Positions 50,321-57,996 of a DNA stretch of 64,000 bases are shown piece after piece; the first letter of the stretch is position 1, and each line of letters starts with the position of its first letter. Where the stretch lies: NCBI GenBank assembly GCA_050740255.1, contig JBOICV010000106.1, positions 1-64,000 of the forward strand, written 5' to 3'. The notes beneath the pieces were generated by a model, which saw nothing but the letters and a program-made list of their open reading frames with translations, made no database searches and was not told the origin of the DNA. Source of the stretch: JBOICV01 sp050740255 (lineage in GTDB: Bacteria; Pseudomonadota; Gammaproteobacteria; Nevskiales; JBOICV01). The position numbers were made by a program, and so were the translations under genes.

Positions 50321-50814
50321 AGCAGCTCTGGCTGGTGCGCCACGCAAAATCGAGCTGGGATAGCCCGGATCTTACCGATTTCGAACGACCGCTGAATGAT
50401 CGCGGCAAGAAGGCCGCGCCGGAGATGGGCCAGCGACTGGCGAAGCGAAAGGTCAAGCTGGATCGTATCGTCACCAGCCCGGCACGCCGCGCTTACGATA
50501 CCGCCTACGCCATTGCAGACGCCCTGGATTTTCCGGTGCATTTGCTGGCGATTGAGCCGCGCATTTACGAAGCCGGCATCAAAACCTTGCTGGACGTGGT
50601 GGCATCGCAGCCGCAGGACTGCGAGCGCGTGATGCTGGTAGGACATAACCCGGGCTTTTCTGAACTGGCCGACCGGCTTTCGCCGAAAGGCATGGATGAA
50701 CTGCCCACCTGCGCGATCGTGGGCTTCAAGTTCCAAGCCAAGCACTGGCGCGACGTCGCCCACGGCAAAGCGGAAAGTGCCTACTACGACTATCCCAAAA
50801 AAGGTGCCGACTAG
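50317..50814 (+). CDS. SixA-like histidine phosphatase family protein
   Basis: 165 residues. The RHG-type motif LWLVRHAKSSWD holds the phospho-accepting His; SPARRAYDTAYAIA and VMLVGHNPGFSELADRL contribute the Arg and second His. The short length and Ala after RH are typical of SixA phosphohistidine phosphatases. The partner phosphoprotein is unknown. ATGA coupling with ppnP, and overlap with the glycosylase gene downstream. Confidence 0.9.
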   Translation: MKQLWLVRHAKSSWDSPDLTDFERPLNDRGKKAAPEMGQRLAKRKVKLDRIVTSPARRAYDTAYAIADALDFPVHLLAIEPRIYEAGIKTLLDVVASQPQDCERVMLVGHNPGFSELADRLSPKGMDELPTCAIVGFKFQAKHWRDVAHGKAESAYYDYPKKGAD

Positions 50815-51379
50815 GCTGTCGCTGAGTCGGTCGCGCCGGCCAGCACGGGCTCTGCCGAGGAAAGTCCGGGGTAAGGGCGGCGAGGTTTGCAGCTTTGCGC
50901 CGGTTGCATTACCCGATGCGCGCATTCTGATTCTGGGCAGCATGCCGGGCCACGAGTCGCTGCGGCGGGAACAGTATTACGCCCATCCCCACAATGCTTT
51001 CTGGCGAATTCTTGGCGAACTCATCGGCGCCGGCCCGGAGCTGCCTTATACGGCAAGGCTCGCAAAACTGAAGCAGAGCGGAATAGCGCTGTGGGACGTG
51101 CTGCGGTCGTGCAGGCGCGAGAGCAGTCTCGATTCCGACATCATCGAGGCGTCAATCGTGCCCAACGATTTCGCCGGCTTCTACGCGCGGCATTCGCAAC
51201 TGCGGGCGATATATTTCAACGGCGCGAAAGCGGAGGCGGCTTACCGGCGTTATGTGCTCCCCGGGCTGCCGCTCGCTTGGCGCGGTTTGATCTACCACAA
51301 ACTGCCCTCGACCAGTCCGGCGCATGCAGCCATGAGTTTCGAGAAGAAACTACGGGCGTGGCGGGAGCTGATGGGGTGA
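50804..51379 (+). CDS. DNA-deoxyinosine glycosylase (UDG superfamily, family 6)
   Basis: 191 residues from GTG 50804, overlapping the preceding stop. The start is uncertain because the first 35 residues are basic and unconserved. UDG-fold motifs: ILILGSMPGHESLRREQYYAHPHNAFWRIL (family 6 hypoxanthine-DNA glycosylase pattern with Asn), then SGIALWDVL and IYFNGAKAEAAY, ending LPSTSPAHAAMSFEKKL. It should excise deaminated adenine (hypoxanthine) from DNA. Confidence 0.85.
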   Translation: MPTRLSLSRSRRPARALPRKVRGKGGEVCSFAPVALPDARILILGSMPGHESLRREQYYAHPHNAFWRILGELIGAGPELPYTARLAKLKQSGIALWDVLRSCRRESSLDSDIIEASIVPNDFAGFYARHSQLRAIYFNGAKAEAAYRRYVLPGLPLAWRGLIYHKLPSTSPAHAAMSFEKKLRAWRELMG

Positions 51380-51383
51380 TTTT

Positions 51384-51428
51384 CTGCCCCTCACCTGGCC
51401 TCTCCCCGTAAACGGGGAGAGGGAGTAA
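51384..51428. repeat. Palindromic repeat / possible terminator
   Basis: CCTCTCCCCGT pairs with ACGGGGAGAGG around AA, located between two convergent genes. Similar in kind to the element at 25080-25122. It could serve as a bidirectional terminator, though no T-run follows on the plus strand. Confidence 0.6.
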
Positions 51429-51434
51429 GGAAAA

Positions 51435-52163
51435 TTATTCGTTATTGGGACTCAGCGGCAACTCGCGCAGAATCATGCTTATGGCAGGATCGCCTTTCTT
51501 CTGGCGCTCGAGTTTTACCGGCAGGTAGTCCAGTTCCGGCGCCAGCCACAGCCGCATCTCACGCTTGCCGGGATTGACGCGTTCGACGCGTACGGTGTCG
51601 AAACGCCCCACGGGTGTGCTGACGTCTTCGCGGCCGGTAACCTGCAGGCTATAGGGGGTGACCTCGTCGTCCTCGACGAGCAGGAACACATAGGGAGCCT
51701 TCGGCAATTTCCCATTGGTCTGCATCAACAACTGACGCAGCATGACTTCCATCAAGCCGCGGTCAAGGCCGTCGGCCGGCAGTTCGCGCGGATCGCCGCC
51801 GTTGGTGGTTACCATCCGGTTGCCCCAGTCGAAGCGCAAGGAATAGCTGTCGTCCTTGTCGCCGTTTTCCTGTTCGCGCCGATAGGACTGCGAGCGCAGC
51901 CGGCCATTGCTCTCGCAGAAACGGCTTTCCTCGGTGGTTTTGCCGGCGAGGAGCGCGGCCAGGCCCATCGGTTCAGCCACGCCGCGCAGGCGATAGCAGG
52001 CGTCGCCGTCAAGACTCAGCGTAAACGTCGTATCGCCGAGCATCATTTTGCCGCGGCTGAGTTCGTACACGGCCTTGTACGGCGATAGCACATCGGCGTG
52101 CGCGCCGAAGCTGCTCAGCAGCAATGCGCTCGCGATAAAAAACAGTAACGGCTTAGTGCTCAT
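51435..52163 (-). CDS. DUF3108 periplasmic protein
   Basis: 242 residues from ATG 52163. Signal peptide PLLFFIASALLLSSFGAHAD, then the DUF3108 beta-rich domain: LSPYKAVYELSRGKMMLGDTTF and RFDTVRVERVNPGKREMRLWLAPELDYLPVKL. Unknown function; commonly placed after purN in gammaproteobacteria, as here. Its first 11 bases overlap the purN end. Confidence 0.9.
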   Translation of the reverse strand: MSTKPLLFFIASALLLSSFGAHADVLSPYKAVYELSRGKMMLGDTTFTLSLDGDACYRLRGVAEPMGLAALLAGKTTEESRFCESNGRLRSQSYRREQENGDKDDSYSLRFDWGNRMVTTNGGDPRELPADGLDRGLMEVMLRQLLMQTNGKLPKAPYVFLLVEDDEVTPYSLQVTGREDVSTPVGRFDTVRVERVNPGKREMRLWLAPELDYLPVKLERQKKGDPAISMILRELPLSPNNE

Positions 52164-52815
52164 CCATTTCCTCGAGTTGCAGCGGCGCGTCCAGCGCGCG
52201 TCCATCCAGCACCACTTTGCCAGCTTGCAGCTTCAGTCTGCCGGCGGCGGCCCAGGCCAGCACGCGCGGATAAATCCGGATCTCTACCTCGCACATGACG
52301 CGTTCAGCCAGCTTCTCGACCGTATCTCCGGACACCACATCGCTGCTGCCCTGTAAGACCACTGGCCCGCCATCGAGTTCGTCCGTCACGTAGTGCACGC
52401 TGGCGCCGTGGCGCAGATCACCGGCCGCCAATACCTTCGCATGGGTACCGAGACCGCGATATCTTGGCAGCAGGGAGGGGTGGATGTTGAACAGGCGACC
52501 CGAGTAGCGCCGTACGAAATCGGGCGTAAGAATGCGCATGAAACCGGCCAGCGCGATTAAGTCGGCTTGCGCGCGCTCCAACAGCGTCACCAGCGCGGCG
52601 TCGTAGTCTTCCCGACTTTGGTATTGCACAGGGTCGAGCACGGCCGTCGGCACGCCGAAGGCTTGGGCGAGTTCCAGGCCCGGCGCACCGGGTCGGCTGC
52701 TGACAATGAGTGCAGGTTCGGCCGCGATGCGGCCGTCGCGGCAGGCGTCGAGGATGGCTTGCAGGTTGCGGCCTTTGCCGGATATCAGCACCGCCAAGCT
52801 TGGAAGCTGCTTCAT
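52153..52815 (-). CDS. purN: Phosphoribosylglycinamide formyltransferase
   Basis: 220 residues. LISGKGRNLQAILDA (the family usually has GxGSN, here GKGRN), then ALAGFMRIL, the catalytic NIHPSLLPRYRGL with Asn and His, and GASVHYVTDELDGGPVV with the catalytic Asp. It transfers formyl from 10-formyl-THF to GAR in purine synthesis. It follows purM by 18 bases. Confidence 0.96.
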   Translation of the reverse strand: MKQLPSLAVLISGKGRNLQAILDACRDGRIAAEPALIVSSRPGAPGLELAQAFGVPTAVLDPVQYQSREDYDAALVTLLERAQADLIALAGFMRILTPDFVRRYSGRLFNIHPSLLPRYRGLGTHAKVLAAGDLRHGASVHYVTDELDGGPVVLQGSSDVVSGDTVEKLAERVMCEVEIRIYPRVLAWAAAGRLKLQAGKVVLDGRALDAPLQLEEMDEH

Positions 52816-52833
52816 AAACTATTGAAGCAACTA

Positions 52834-53874
52834 TTAACTGACATGCACGGCGGGTTCGCTACCGCGTTGCGCAATCACCTTGCCGATGCGATACGCCTTT
52901 TCGCCGGTGGCGTTAAGCGCTGTGATCACGCTATCCGCGGCCGCCGCGGGCGCGATGACGACCATGCCGACGCCGCAATTAAAGGTGCGCAGCATCTCGC
53001 TTTCCGGCACGCCGCCTTCCTGTTGCATCCACTTGAAGATCGGCAGGCGTGGCCAGTTGCCGGCTTCGAGGGTCACATCACAACCCTTGGGCAGCACGCG
53101 CGGAATGTTTTCCACCAGGCCACCGCCGGTGATATGCGCCAAGGCATGCACCGGCTGGGTTCGCAACAGGTCAAGCAGCGGCTTGACGTAGATCCGGGTT
53201 GGCGTGAGCAAACTCAGGCCCAGGGTCGAATCACCAAATGCGGCGTCGAGGGAGTGGCCACCGACTTCAATAATTTTGCGAATCAGCGAGTAGCCATTGG
53301 AATGCGGTCCGCTGGAGGCCAGCCCGATAACCGCGTCGCCTATGGCGACCTTGCGCCCATCCAGAAGCCGTTGTTTCTCGACCACGCCCACTGCAAAGCC
53401 GGCCAGATCGAAATCGCCCTTGGCATACATGCCGGGCATTTCCGCGGTCTCGCCGCCGACCAGCGCGCAACCGGCCTGCTGGCAGCCCACCGCGATGCCC
53501 TTGATCACCTGTGCCGCGGCGCGGCGGTCCAGCTTGCCGGTGGCGTAATAATCCAGAAAGAACAGGGGTTCTGCGCCTTGCACCAGGATGTCGTTCACGC
53601 ACATCGCAACCAGGTCTATGCCGACCGTGTCGTACTTGCGCAGATCAATCGCCAGCTTGAGCTTGGTGCCGACGCCGTCAGTGCCGGAGACGAGTACCGG
53701 ATGCTGGTATTTGCCGGGCGGCAGCTCGAACAAGGCGCCAAAACCGCCAAGGCCGCCCAGTACTTCGGGTCGCCGGGTGGCTTCGACCGCCGGGCCGATG
53801 TCCTCGACTAAGGCGTCACCTTCGTCGATATCCACGCCGGCGTCACGGTAGGTGAGGGAAGGCTTGCTGGTCAT
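52834..53874 (-). CDS. purM: Phosphoribosylformylglycinamidine cyclo-ligase
   Basis: 346 residues, full length. SYRDAGVDIDEGDALVE at the start, VSGTDGVGTKLKLA, MCVNDILVQGAEPLFFLDYYATG, and HITGGGLVENIPRVLP are AIR synthetase signatures. Purine pathway step 5. Divergent from the DUF2066 gene; TTGACA occurs at 53884 in the 62-base divergent region. Confidence 0.97.
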   Translation of the reverse strand: MTSKPSLTYRDAGVDIDEGDALVEDIGPAVEATRRPEVLGGLGGFGALFELPPGKYQHPVLVSGTDGVGTKLKLAIDLRKYDTVGIDLVAMCVNDILVQGAEPLFFLDYYATGKLDRRAAAQVIKGIAVGCQQAGCALVGGETAEMPGMYAKGDFDLAGFAVGVVEKQRLLDGRKVAIGDAVIGLASSGPHSNGYSLIRKIIEVGGHSLDAAFGDSTLGLSLLTPTRIYVKPLLDLLRTQPVHALAHITGGGLVENIPRVLPKGCDVTLEAGNWPRLPIFKWMQQEGGVPESEMLRTFNCGVGMVVIAPAAAADSVITALNATGEKAYRIGKVIAQRGSEPAVHVS

Positions 53875-53936
53875 GGAGAGAGTTTGACACGCGAGGGCTG
53901 TGCTATTTTACAGCACCGTTTCCGTCACCTCGCGCC

Positions 53937-55076
53937 GTGTTGAATTTTCCGCTACACCGATCGCTGGCCGCCGCGCTGGCCTTGCTGCCGCTGCTCGCTT
54001 ACGCCCAGGTCGAGACCGACCCCTATAGCTTTGAGCGCGTGGTGCCGGATCAGGTCAAGGCGACGCGCGACGCTGTGCTCGGGGACGCCTTGGCCGAGGT
54101 GCTGGTGCGCGTGAGCGGCGACCGGCAGGCGCCGAATAGCGTTCCCGGCAAGAATCTGATCGCGCGCGCGGTCAGTCTGTTGCAGGAATACGACTATTTC
54201 CACCGGCTGGCGCCACCGCCGTTGCCGCCCGAGGGTGAGGTCACCACCCCGCCCGACGAGGCGCCCGCGCAGCCACCACCCGAAGAACTGGTATTGCATG
54301 GCCGTTTCGACGAAAACGCGATTAACAAGGAATTGCGCCGTGGCGGCCTGCCGATCTGGAGCGGGGTCAGGCCGCAGGTCGTGGCGGCACTGCTGCTGCG
54401 CGAGGGCAATATGCGCCTGCTGACTGCGGAAACCACGCCAGCAGCGGAGGTCGCCGCGCTGGTGGACGTCGCGCTACAGCGCGGTCTGAGTGTCGTTCTG
54501 CCCGGCGATCCCGGTGCGGCGCCCGAGGCCTTGTGGAATACCGCGCCCGATGCGCTGGCAAACCAGTTCCGCGTCACGGGAGGGAACGCCCTGTTGCGCG
54601 GACGCATCACCCATGTTGGCGATACCTGGGGCGCTGGTTGGTCGCTGGTTCAATCCGGCCGGGTGCTGGCCGATTGGGAGCACTACGCGGCCTCGCTGGC
54701 GGAAGTGCTGGTCAACGGCGCGCACACTGCCGCCGATACGCTCGCGGCCCATTACTCGGTCAAGAACCAGCCTGGGCAGGACAGTTTCGTCAGCCTGCGT
54801 GTGAGCGGCGTGCGCGGCTTGGCCGATTACGCACGGGTGCAGAAGTATCTGGCCTCGCTGACGGTGGTGGACAAGGCTGAATTACAGGGCGTGTCCGGCC
54901 AGAGCCTGTTGTTCCGGGTGCATACCAAGGGTGATGCGACCTCGCTGGAGCGCGCGTTGCAACTTGGCAAACTGATAACGCCCGATCCCACCCCGGCGGG
55001 CGCGGACTTCGGCGCGAGCTGGTCCGGTGAGCTGCGCCTGAGTTACCGTCTTGCGCAGCCGTCCGAAACACCATAG
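53937..55076 (+). CDS. DUF2066 exported protein
   Basis: 379 residues from GTG 53937. Signal peptide ending LLPLLAYAQ, then DQVKATRDAVLGDALAEVLVRVSGDR, the DUF2066 hallmark, a Pro-rich stretch (PPLPPEGEVTTPPDEAPAQP) and a C-terminal region with VSGVRGLADYARVQKYLASL. Function unknown; conserved upstream of the PerM/Hda pair in many gammaproteobacteria. Nine bases to the next gene. Confidence 0.88.
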   Translation: MLNFPLHRSLAAALALLPLLAYAQVETDPYSFERVVPDQVKATRDAVLGDALAEVLVRVSGDRQAPNSVPGKNLIARAVSLLQEYDYFHRLAPPPLPPEGEVTTPPDEAPAQPPPEELVLHGRFDENAINKELRRGGLPIWSGVRPQVVAALLLREGNMRLLTAETTPAAEVAALVDVALQRGLSVVLPGDPGAAPEALWNTAPDALANQFRVTGGNALLRGRITHVGDTWGAGWSLVQSGRVLADWEHYAASLAEVLVNGAHTAADTLAAHYSVKNQPGQDSFVSLRVSGVRGLADYARVQKYLASLTVVDKAELQGVSGQSLLFRVHTKGDATSLERALQLGKLITPDPTPAGADFGASWSGELRLSYRLAQPSETP

Positions 55077-55085
55077 AAGGACAGC

Positions 55086-56207
55086 ATGAGCACACGCACG
55101 CAAATCTTGAGTCTGGTGGCCGCGGCGCTGCTGCTGGCCCTGCTGTATTTCCTGCAGCCCATTCTCCTGCCGTTTGTGCTGGCCGCGGGGCTGGCTTATT
55201 TGGGCGATCCGCTCGTGGACTGGTTGCAGCGCCAGAAACTGTCGCGCACGGCCGGCGTCATCGTCGTATTTTTGGTGTTGGCGCTGGCCGGCCTGATCGC
55301 GCTGCTCTTGATCCTGCCATTATTACAGGAGCAGTTGCTGCGCTTGGTGCAGAATCTGCCCGCCTATCTGAGCTGGATTTACAGCAAGCTGCAGCCTTGG
55401 CTTGCGCCCTATCTGCCGCTCGGCCCGGAACTCAATCTGGAGCAATTGCGGGCGATGATAGCGGAACACTGGGCGCAGGCCGGCGGCGTGGCGAAGACGC
55501 TGTTCGGCGCTTTGTCCAAGCCGGGCCTCGCACTGATTGCGCTGGTGGGGAACGTCCTGCTGGTGCCCGTGGTGACGTTCTATCTATTGCGCGATTGGGA
55601 CATATTGGTCATGCATATCCGGGATTTGTTGCCGCGCAAGTCGCTGCCCACCGTCACCACGCTGGCGCGCGAGGCCGATACAGTCTTGTCCGCTTTTCTG
55701 CGCGGCCAGATGCTGGTGATGCTCGCCCTGAGCATTTACTACAGCATCACGCTCAGCCTGGTGGGGCTGGACCTGGCGCTGTTGATCGGCATCGCCGCCG
55801 GCCTGATCAGTTTTGTGCCTTATCTCGGCTTCATCGTCGGCATCATCGCCGCCGGTATCGCCATCGTCGTCCAGACTCAGGAACTGTTGCCGCTGGTCTG
55901 GATCCTGCTGATTTTCGGCGTCGGCCAGGTGCTGGAAAGCTTCATCCTCACGCCGCTCTTGGTCGGCGATCGTATCGGCCTGCATCCGGTCGCGGTGATT
56001 TTTGCGGTACTGGCTGGCGGTGCCTTGTTCGGTTTTCTCGGCGTGCTGCTGGCTTTACCGGTCGCCGCGGTACTCGCAGTACTATTGCGTTACGCGCGGC
56101 GGCAGTGGGTAGGAAGCGAGCTGTATCAAACGGCGGCCCCGCCGAACGGCGATAAGCTGCCCACTGAGCCTGCGCCGAAAACACCGCCCGTTGATCTGGA
56201 ACCCTGA
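55086..56207 (+). CDS. AI-2E/PerM-family transporter
   Basis: 373 residues with about eight membrane helices and the family's central soluble segment (LPRKSLPTVTTLAREADTVLSAFLRGQMLVML). GLDLALLIGIAAGLISFVPYLGFIVGIIAAG and VGDRIGLHPVAVIFAVLAGGALFGFLGVLLALPVAA are characteristic. Members export autoinducer-2 or act as Na+/H+ antiporters; the role here is not determined. Five bases before hda. Confidence 0.93.
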   Translation: MSTRTQILSLVAAALLLALLYFLQPILLPFVLAAGLAYLGDPLVDWLQRQKLSRTAGVIVVFLVLALAGLIALLLILPLLQEQLLRLVQNLPAYLSWIYSKLQPWLAPYLPLGPELNLEQLRAMIAEHWAQAGGVAKTLFGALSKPGLALIALVGNVLLVPVVTFYLLRDWDILVMHIRDLLPRKSLPTVTTLAREADTVLSAFLRGQMLVMLALSIYYSITLSLVGLDLALLIGIAAGLISFVPYLGFIVGIIAAGIAIVVQTQELLPLVWILLIFGVGQVLESFILTPLLVGDRIGLHPVAVIFAVLAGGALFGFLGVLLALPVAAVLAVLLRYARRQWVGSELYQTAAPPNGDKLPTEPAPKTPPVDLEP

Positions 56208-56212
56208 TCTCG

Positions 56213-56911
56213 GTGCCTGCCCATAAGCTGCAACTGCCGCTCGGCATCAAGCTGCGCGACACAGCGAGTTTTGCCAGCTTTGTGGCCGGCGCCAACGCGG
56301 AGCTGGCCGCTCAGCTGCAACGTTTTCCTGCCCAGATATATATGCATGGCGCCGGCGGCAGCGGCAAAAGTCATTTGCTGCAGGCGCTGTGTCGCGCGGC
56401 CGATGCCGTGGGCCGCACGACAGCCTATTTGCCGCTGCGCGAGCTGCAAGATGTGCCGATGTTCTTGCAAGGTATGGCCGAGATCGATGTGATCTGTGTG
56501 GATGATTGCGAGAGCATCGCCGGTCAGCGCGAAGCTGAAGTCGCGCTGATGGCTTTATGCGACGCGGCCCGCAGCGGCGGCCGCTGCCTTGTGCTCGCGG
56601 GGCGAAATCCGCCCGGTGAGTTGGGTTTAACTCTGCGCGATCTCAGCTCGCGCCTGGGTTGGGGTGGGGTTTATGCGCTCAAACCGCTGAGCGAGGCTGA
56701 TAAACAGCAGGCGCTTCAGCGACGCGCACGGGCGCGTGGTCTGGAGCTGGAAGAGGACGTCGCGCAATATCTGTTGCGCCGCACCGCGCGCGATCTGCCT
56801 TCTCTGCTGGAGCTGCTCGATCAGCTCGATACCGCCTCGCTGGCACAGCGCCGTCGGCTCACTATTCCGATGGTGCGCGAGGCTTTACAAGCCTCGGTTC
56901 CTGCGGTGTAG
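56213..56911 (+). CDS. hda: DnaA regulatory inactivator Hda
   Basis: 232 residues from GTG 56213. The N-terminus HKLQLPLGIKL carries the clamp-binding QLPLGI motif. The AAA+ part has YMHGAGGSGKSHLLQALC (Walker A), VICVDDCESIAGQ (Walker B) and DLSSRLGWGGVYALKPLSE (Box VII/Arg finger area). With the sliding clamp it promotes ATP hydrolysis by DnaA and limits initiation. The TAG stop is formed by the first bases of a palindromic element. Confidence 0.94.
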   Translation: MPAHKLQLPLGIKLRDTASFASFVAGANAELAAQLQRFPAQIYMHGAGGSGKSHLLQALCRAADAVGRTTAYLPLRELQDVPMFLQGMAEIDVICVDDCESIAGQREAEVALMALCDAARSGGRCLVLAGRNPPGELGLTLRDLSSRLGWGGVYALKPLSEADKQQALQRRARARGLELEEDVAQYLLRRTARDLPSLLELLDQLDTASLAQRRRLTIPMVREALQASVPAV

Positions 56912-56970
56912 GAGCGGGCTCCTGAGCTTGTCGAAGGGCCGCGATTACCCGGTTTCGCGCCCGCTCCTAC
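56908..56970. repeat. 63-bp palindromic element supplying two stop codons
   Basis: GTAGGAGCGGGC (56908-56919) is the exact reverse complement of GCCCGCTCCTAC (56959-56970). The TAG within the left end stops hda, and the CTA within the right end is the TAG that stops the convergent DUF2069 gene. The centre contains GAGCTTGTCGAAGGGC, also seen in the repeat at 57899. Confidence 0.8.
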
Positions 56971-57281
56971 AAGGCCCGGGTGCGCCGCACGTAGAGCACG
57001 CTAAGCAGGAACCAGGCGCCCGCCGAGTTAAGTACCGCGTAAGTTCCCAGCGTTGGCGCCGCAATCGTTTCGGTAATGCCCAGTCCGATGTAAGCAAGGC
57101 TAAGCAGGCTGCACACTGCAAAAATATAACGTTGGCCGCGAAACAATCCGGGCAGTGTAAGGATTATCGGAACCAGCAACAGACCTAACCACAGCGGCGA
57201 ATCGTGCAACATCGACACCAAGCCGAGCGCCAATACAGCACAAGCTGCCAGCGCCAGAGCGCGCAACAAGCCGAACTTCAT
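56967..57281 (-). CDS. DUF2069 membrane protein
   Basis: 104 residues, four hydrophobic segments (LALAACAVLALGLVSML, WLGLLLVPIILTLPGLF, FAVCSLLSLAYIGLGI, LNSAGAWFLLSVLYV). It matches DUF2069, usually encoded beside wrbA. ATGA overlap with wrbA upstream indicates one operon. Its stop codon comes from the palindromic element at 56908-56970. Confidence 0.88.
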   Translation of the reverse strand: MKFGLLRALALAACAVLALGLVSMLHDSPLWLGLLLVPIILTLPGLFRGQRYIFAVCSLLSLAYIGLGITETIAAPTLGTYAVLNSAGAWFLLSVLYVRRTRAL

Positions 57282-57877
57282 GTCAACCGTAGCTTGCCGG
57301 CGAACTCAGCAACTCTTCGGCCGAGCGCACGACATAGCTGCTTTTCTTCTTCGGTAAGCGGTGCTTTGCTATCCGGGCCGGCGAGATGACTCGGCCCGTA
57401 CGGCGTGCCGCCGCTGCGCGTCGTGATGAGATTGGATTCGGTGTAGGGCAGGCCGACCAGCAGCATGCCGTGATGCAGTAGCGGCAACATCATCGAGAGC
57501 AGCGTCGCCTCCTGGCCGCCGTGCATGGAAGCAGTGGAGGTGAACACCGCCGCGGGCTTGCCGGCCAATGCGCCGGACAACCACAAGCTGGAAGTGCTGT
57601 CGATAAAATACTTGAGCGGCGCGGCCATATTGCCGAAGCGGGTCGGGCTGCCGAGGATCAGTCCCGCGCATTCCTTCAGGTCGTCGAGCGTGACGTAGGG
57701 CGCGCCCTCATCCGGCACCGGCGCCTTGGTCTTTTCGGTTTCCGGTGCCACCGGTGGCACGGTGCGCAGCCGCGCGGCCAGGCCGGCAACGCCATCAACA
57801 CCGCGCGCGATATGTTGCGCCATCTCGCGCACCGCGCCGTAACGCGAGTAGTACAGAACCAGGATTTCGGCGTTCAT
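57278..57877 (-). CDS. wrbA: NAD(P)H:quinone oxidoreductase WrbA
   Basis: 199 residues of the flavodoxin-like fold: VLYYSRYGAVREMAQHIARGV (FMN loop), GSPTRFGNMAAPLKYFID, STASMHGGQEATLLSMMLPLLHHGM and GGTPYGPSHLAG are WrbA signatures. It performs two-electron quinone reduction against oxidative stress. Confidence 0.95.
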   Translation of the reverse strand: MNAEILVLYYSRYGAVREMAQHIARGVDGVAGLAARLRTVPPVAPETEKTKAPVPDEGAPYVTLDDLKECAGLILGSPTRFGNMAAPLKYFIDSTSSLWLSGALAGKPAAVFTSTASMHGGQEATLLSMMLPLLHHGMLLVGLPYTESNLITTRSGGTPYGPSHLAGPDSKAPLTEEEKQLCRALGRRVAEFAGKLRLT

Positions 57878-57898
57878 TTAGGATGCTGTTGAATAATC

Positions 57899-57990
57899 AT
57901 CCTTCGACTTCGCCGCTACGCGGCTACGCTCAGGACGAACGGGGCTGAAGTTTATCCTGAGTTTGTCGAAGGGCTCAGCACGAACGGTAT
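57899..57990. repeat. Composite palindromic repeat
   Basis: CATCCTTCGACTTCGCC starts the element. TCAGGACGAACGG and TCAGCACGAACGG repeat within it, TTTGTCGAAGGGCTCAG forms the right half, and CGCTACGCGGCTACG gives an inner hairpin. It fills the space between wrbA and proS and shares its core with the element at 56908. Confidence 0.65.
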
Positions 57991-57996
57991 GAGTTT

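Noticed and set aside
52567..53811. 414-residue plus-strand open frame
   Set aside because: Antisense to purN and purM, which are unambiguous.
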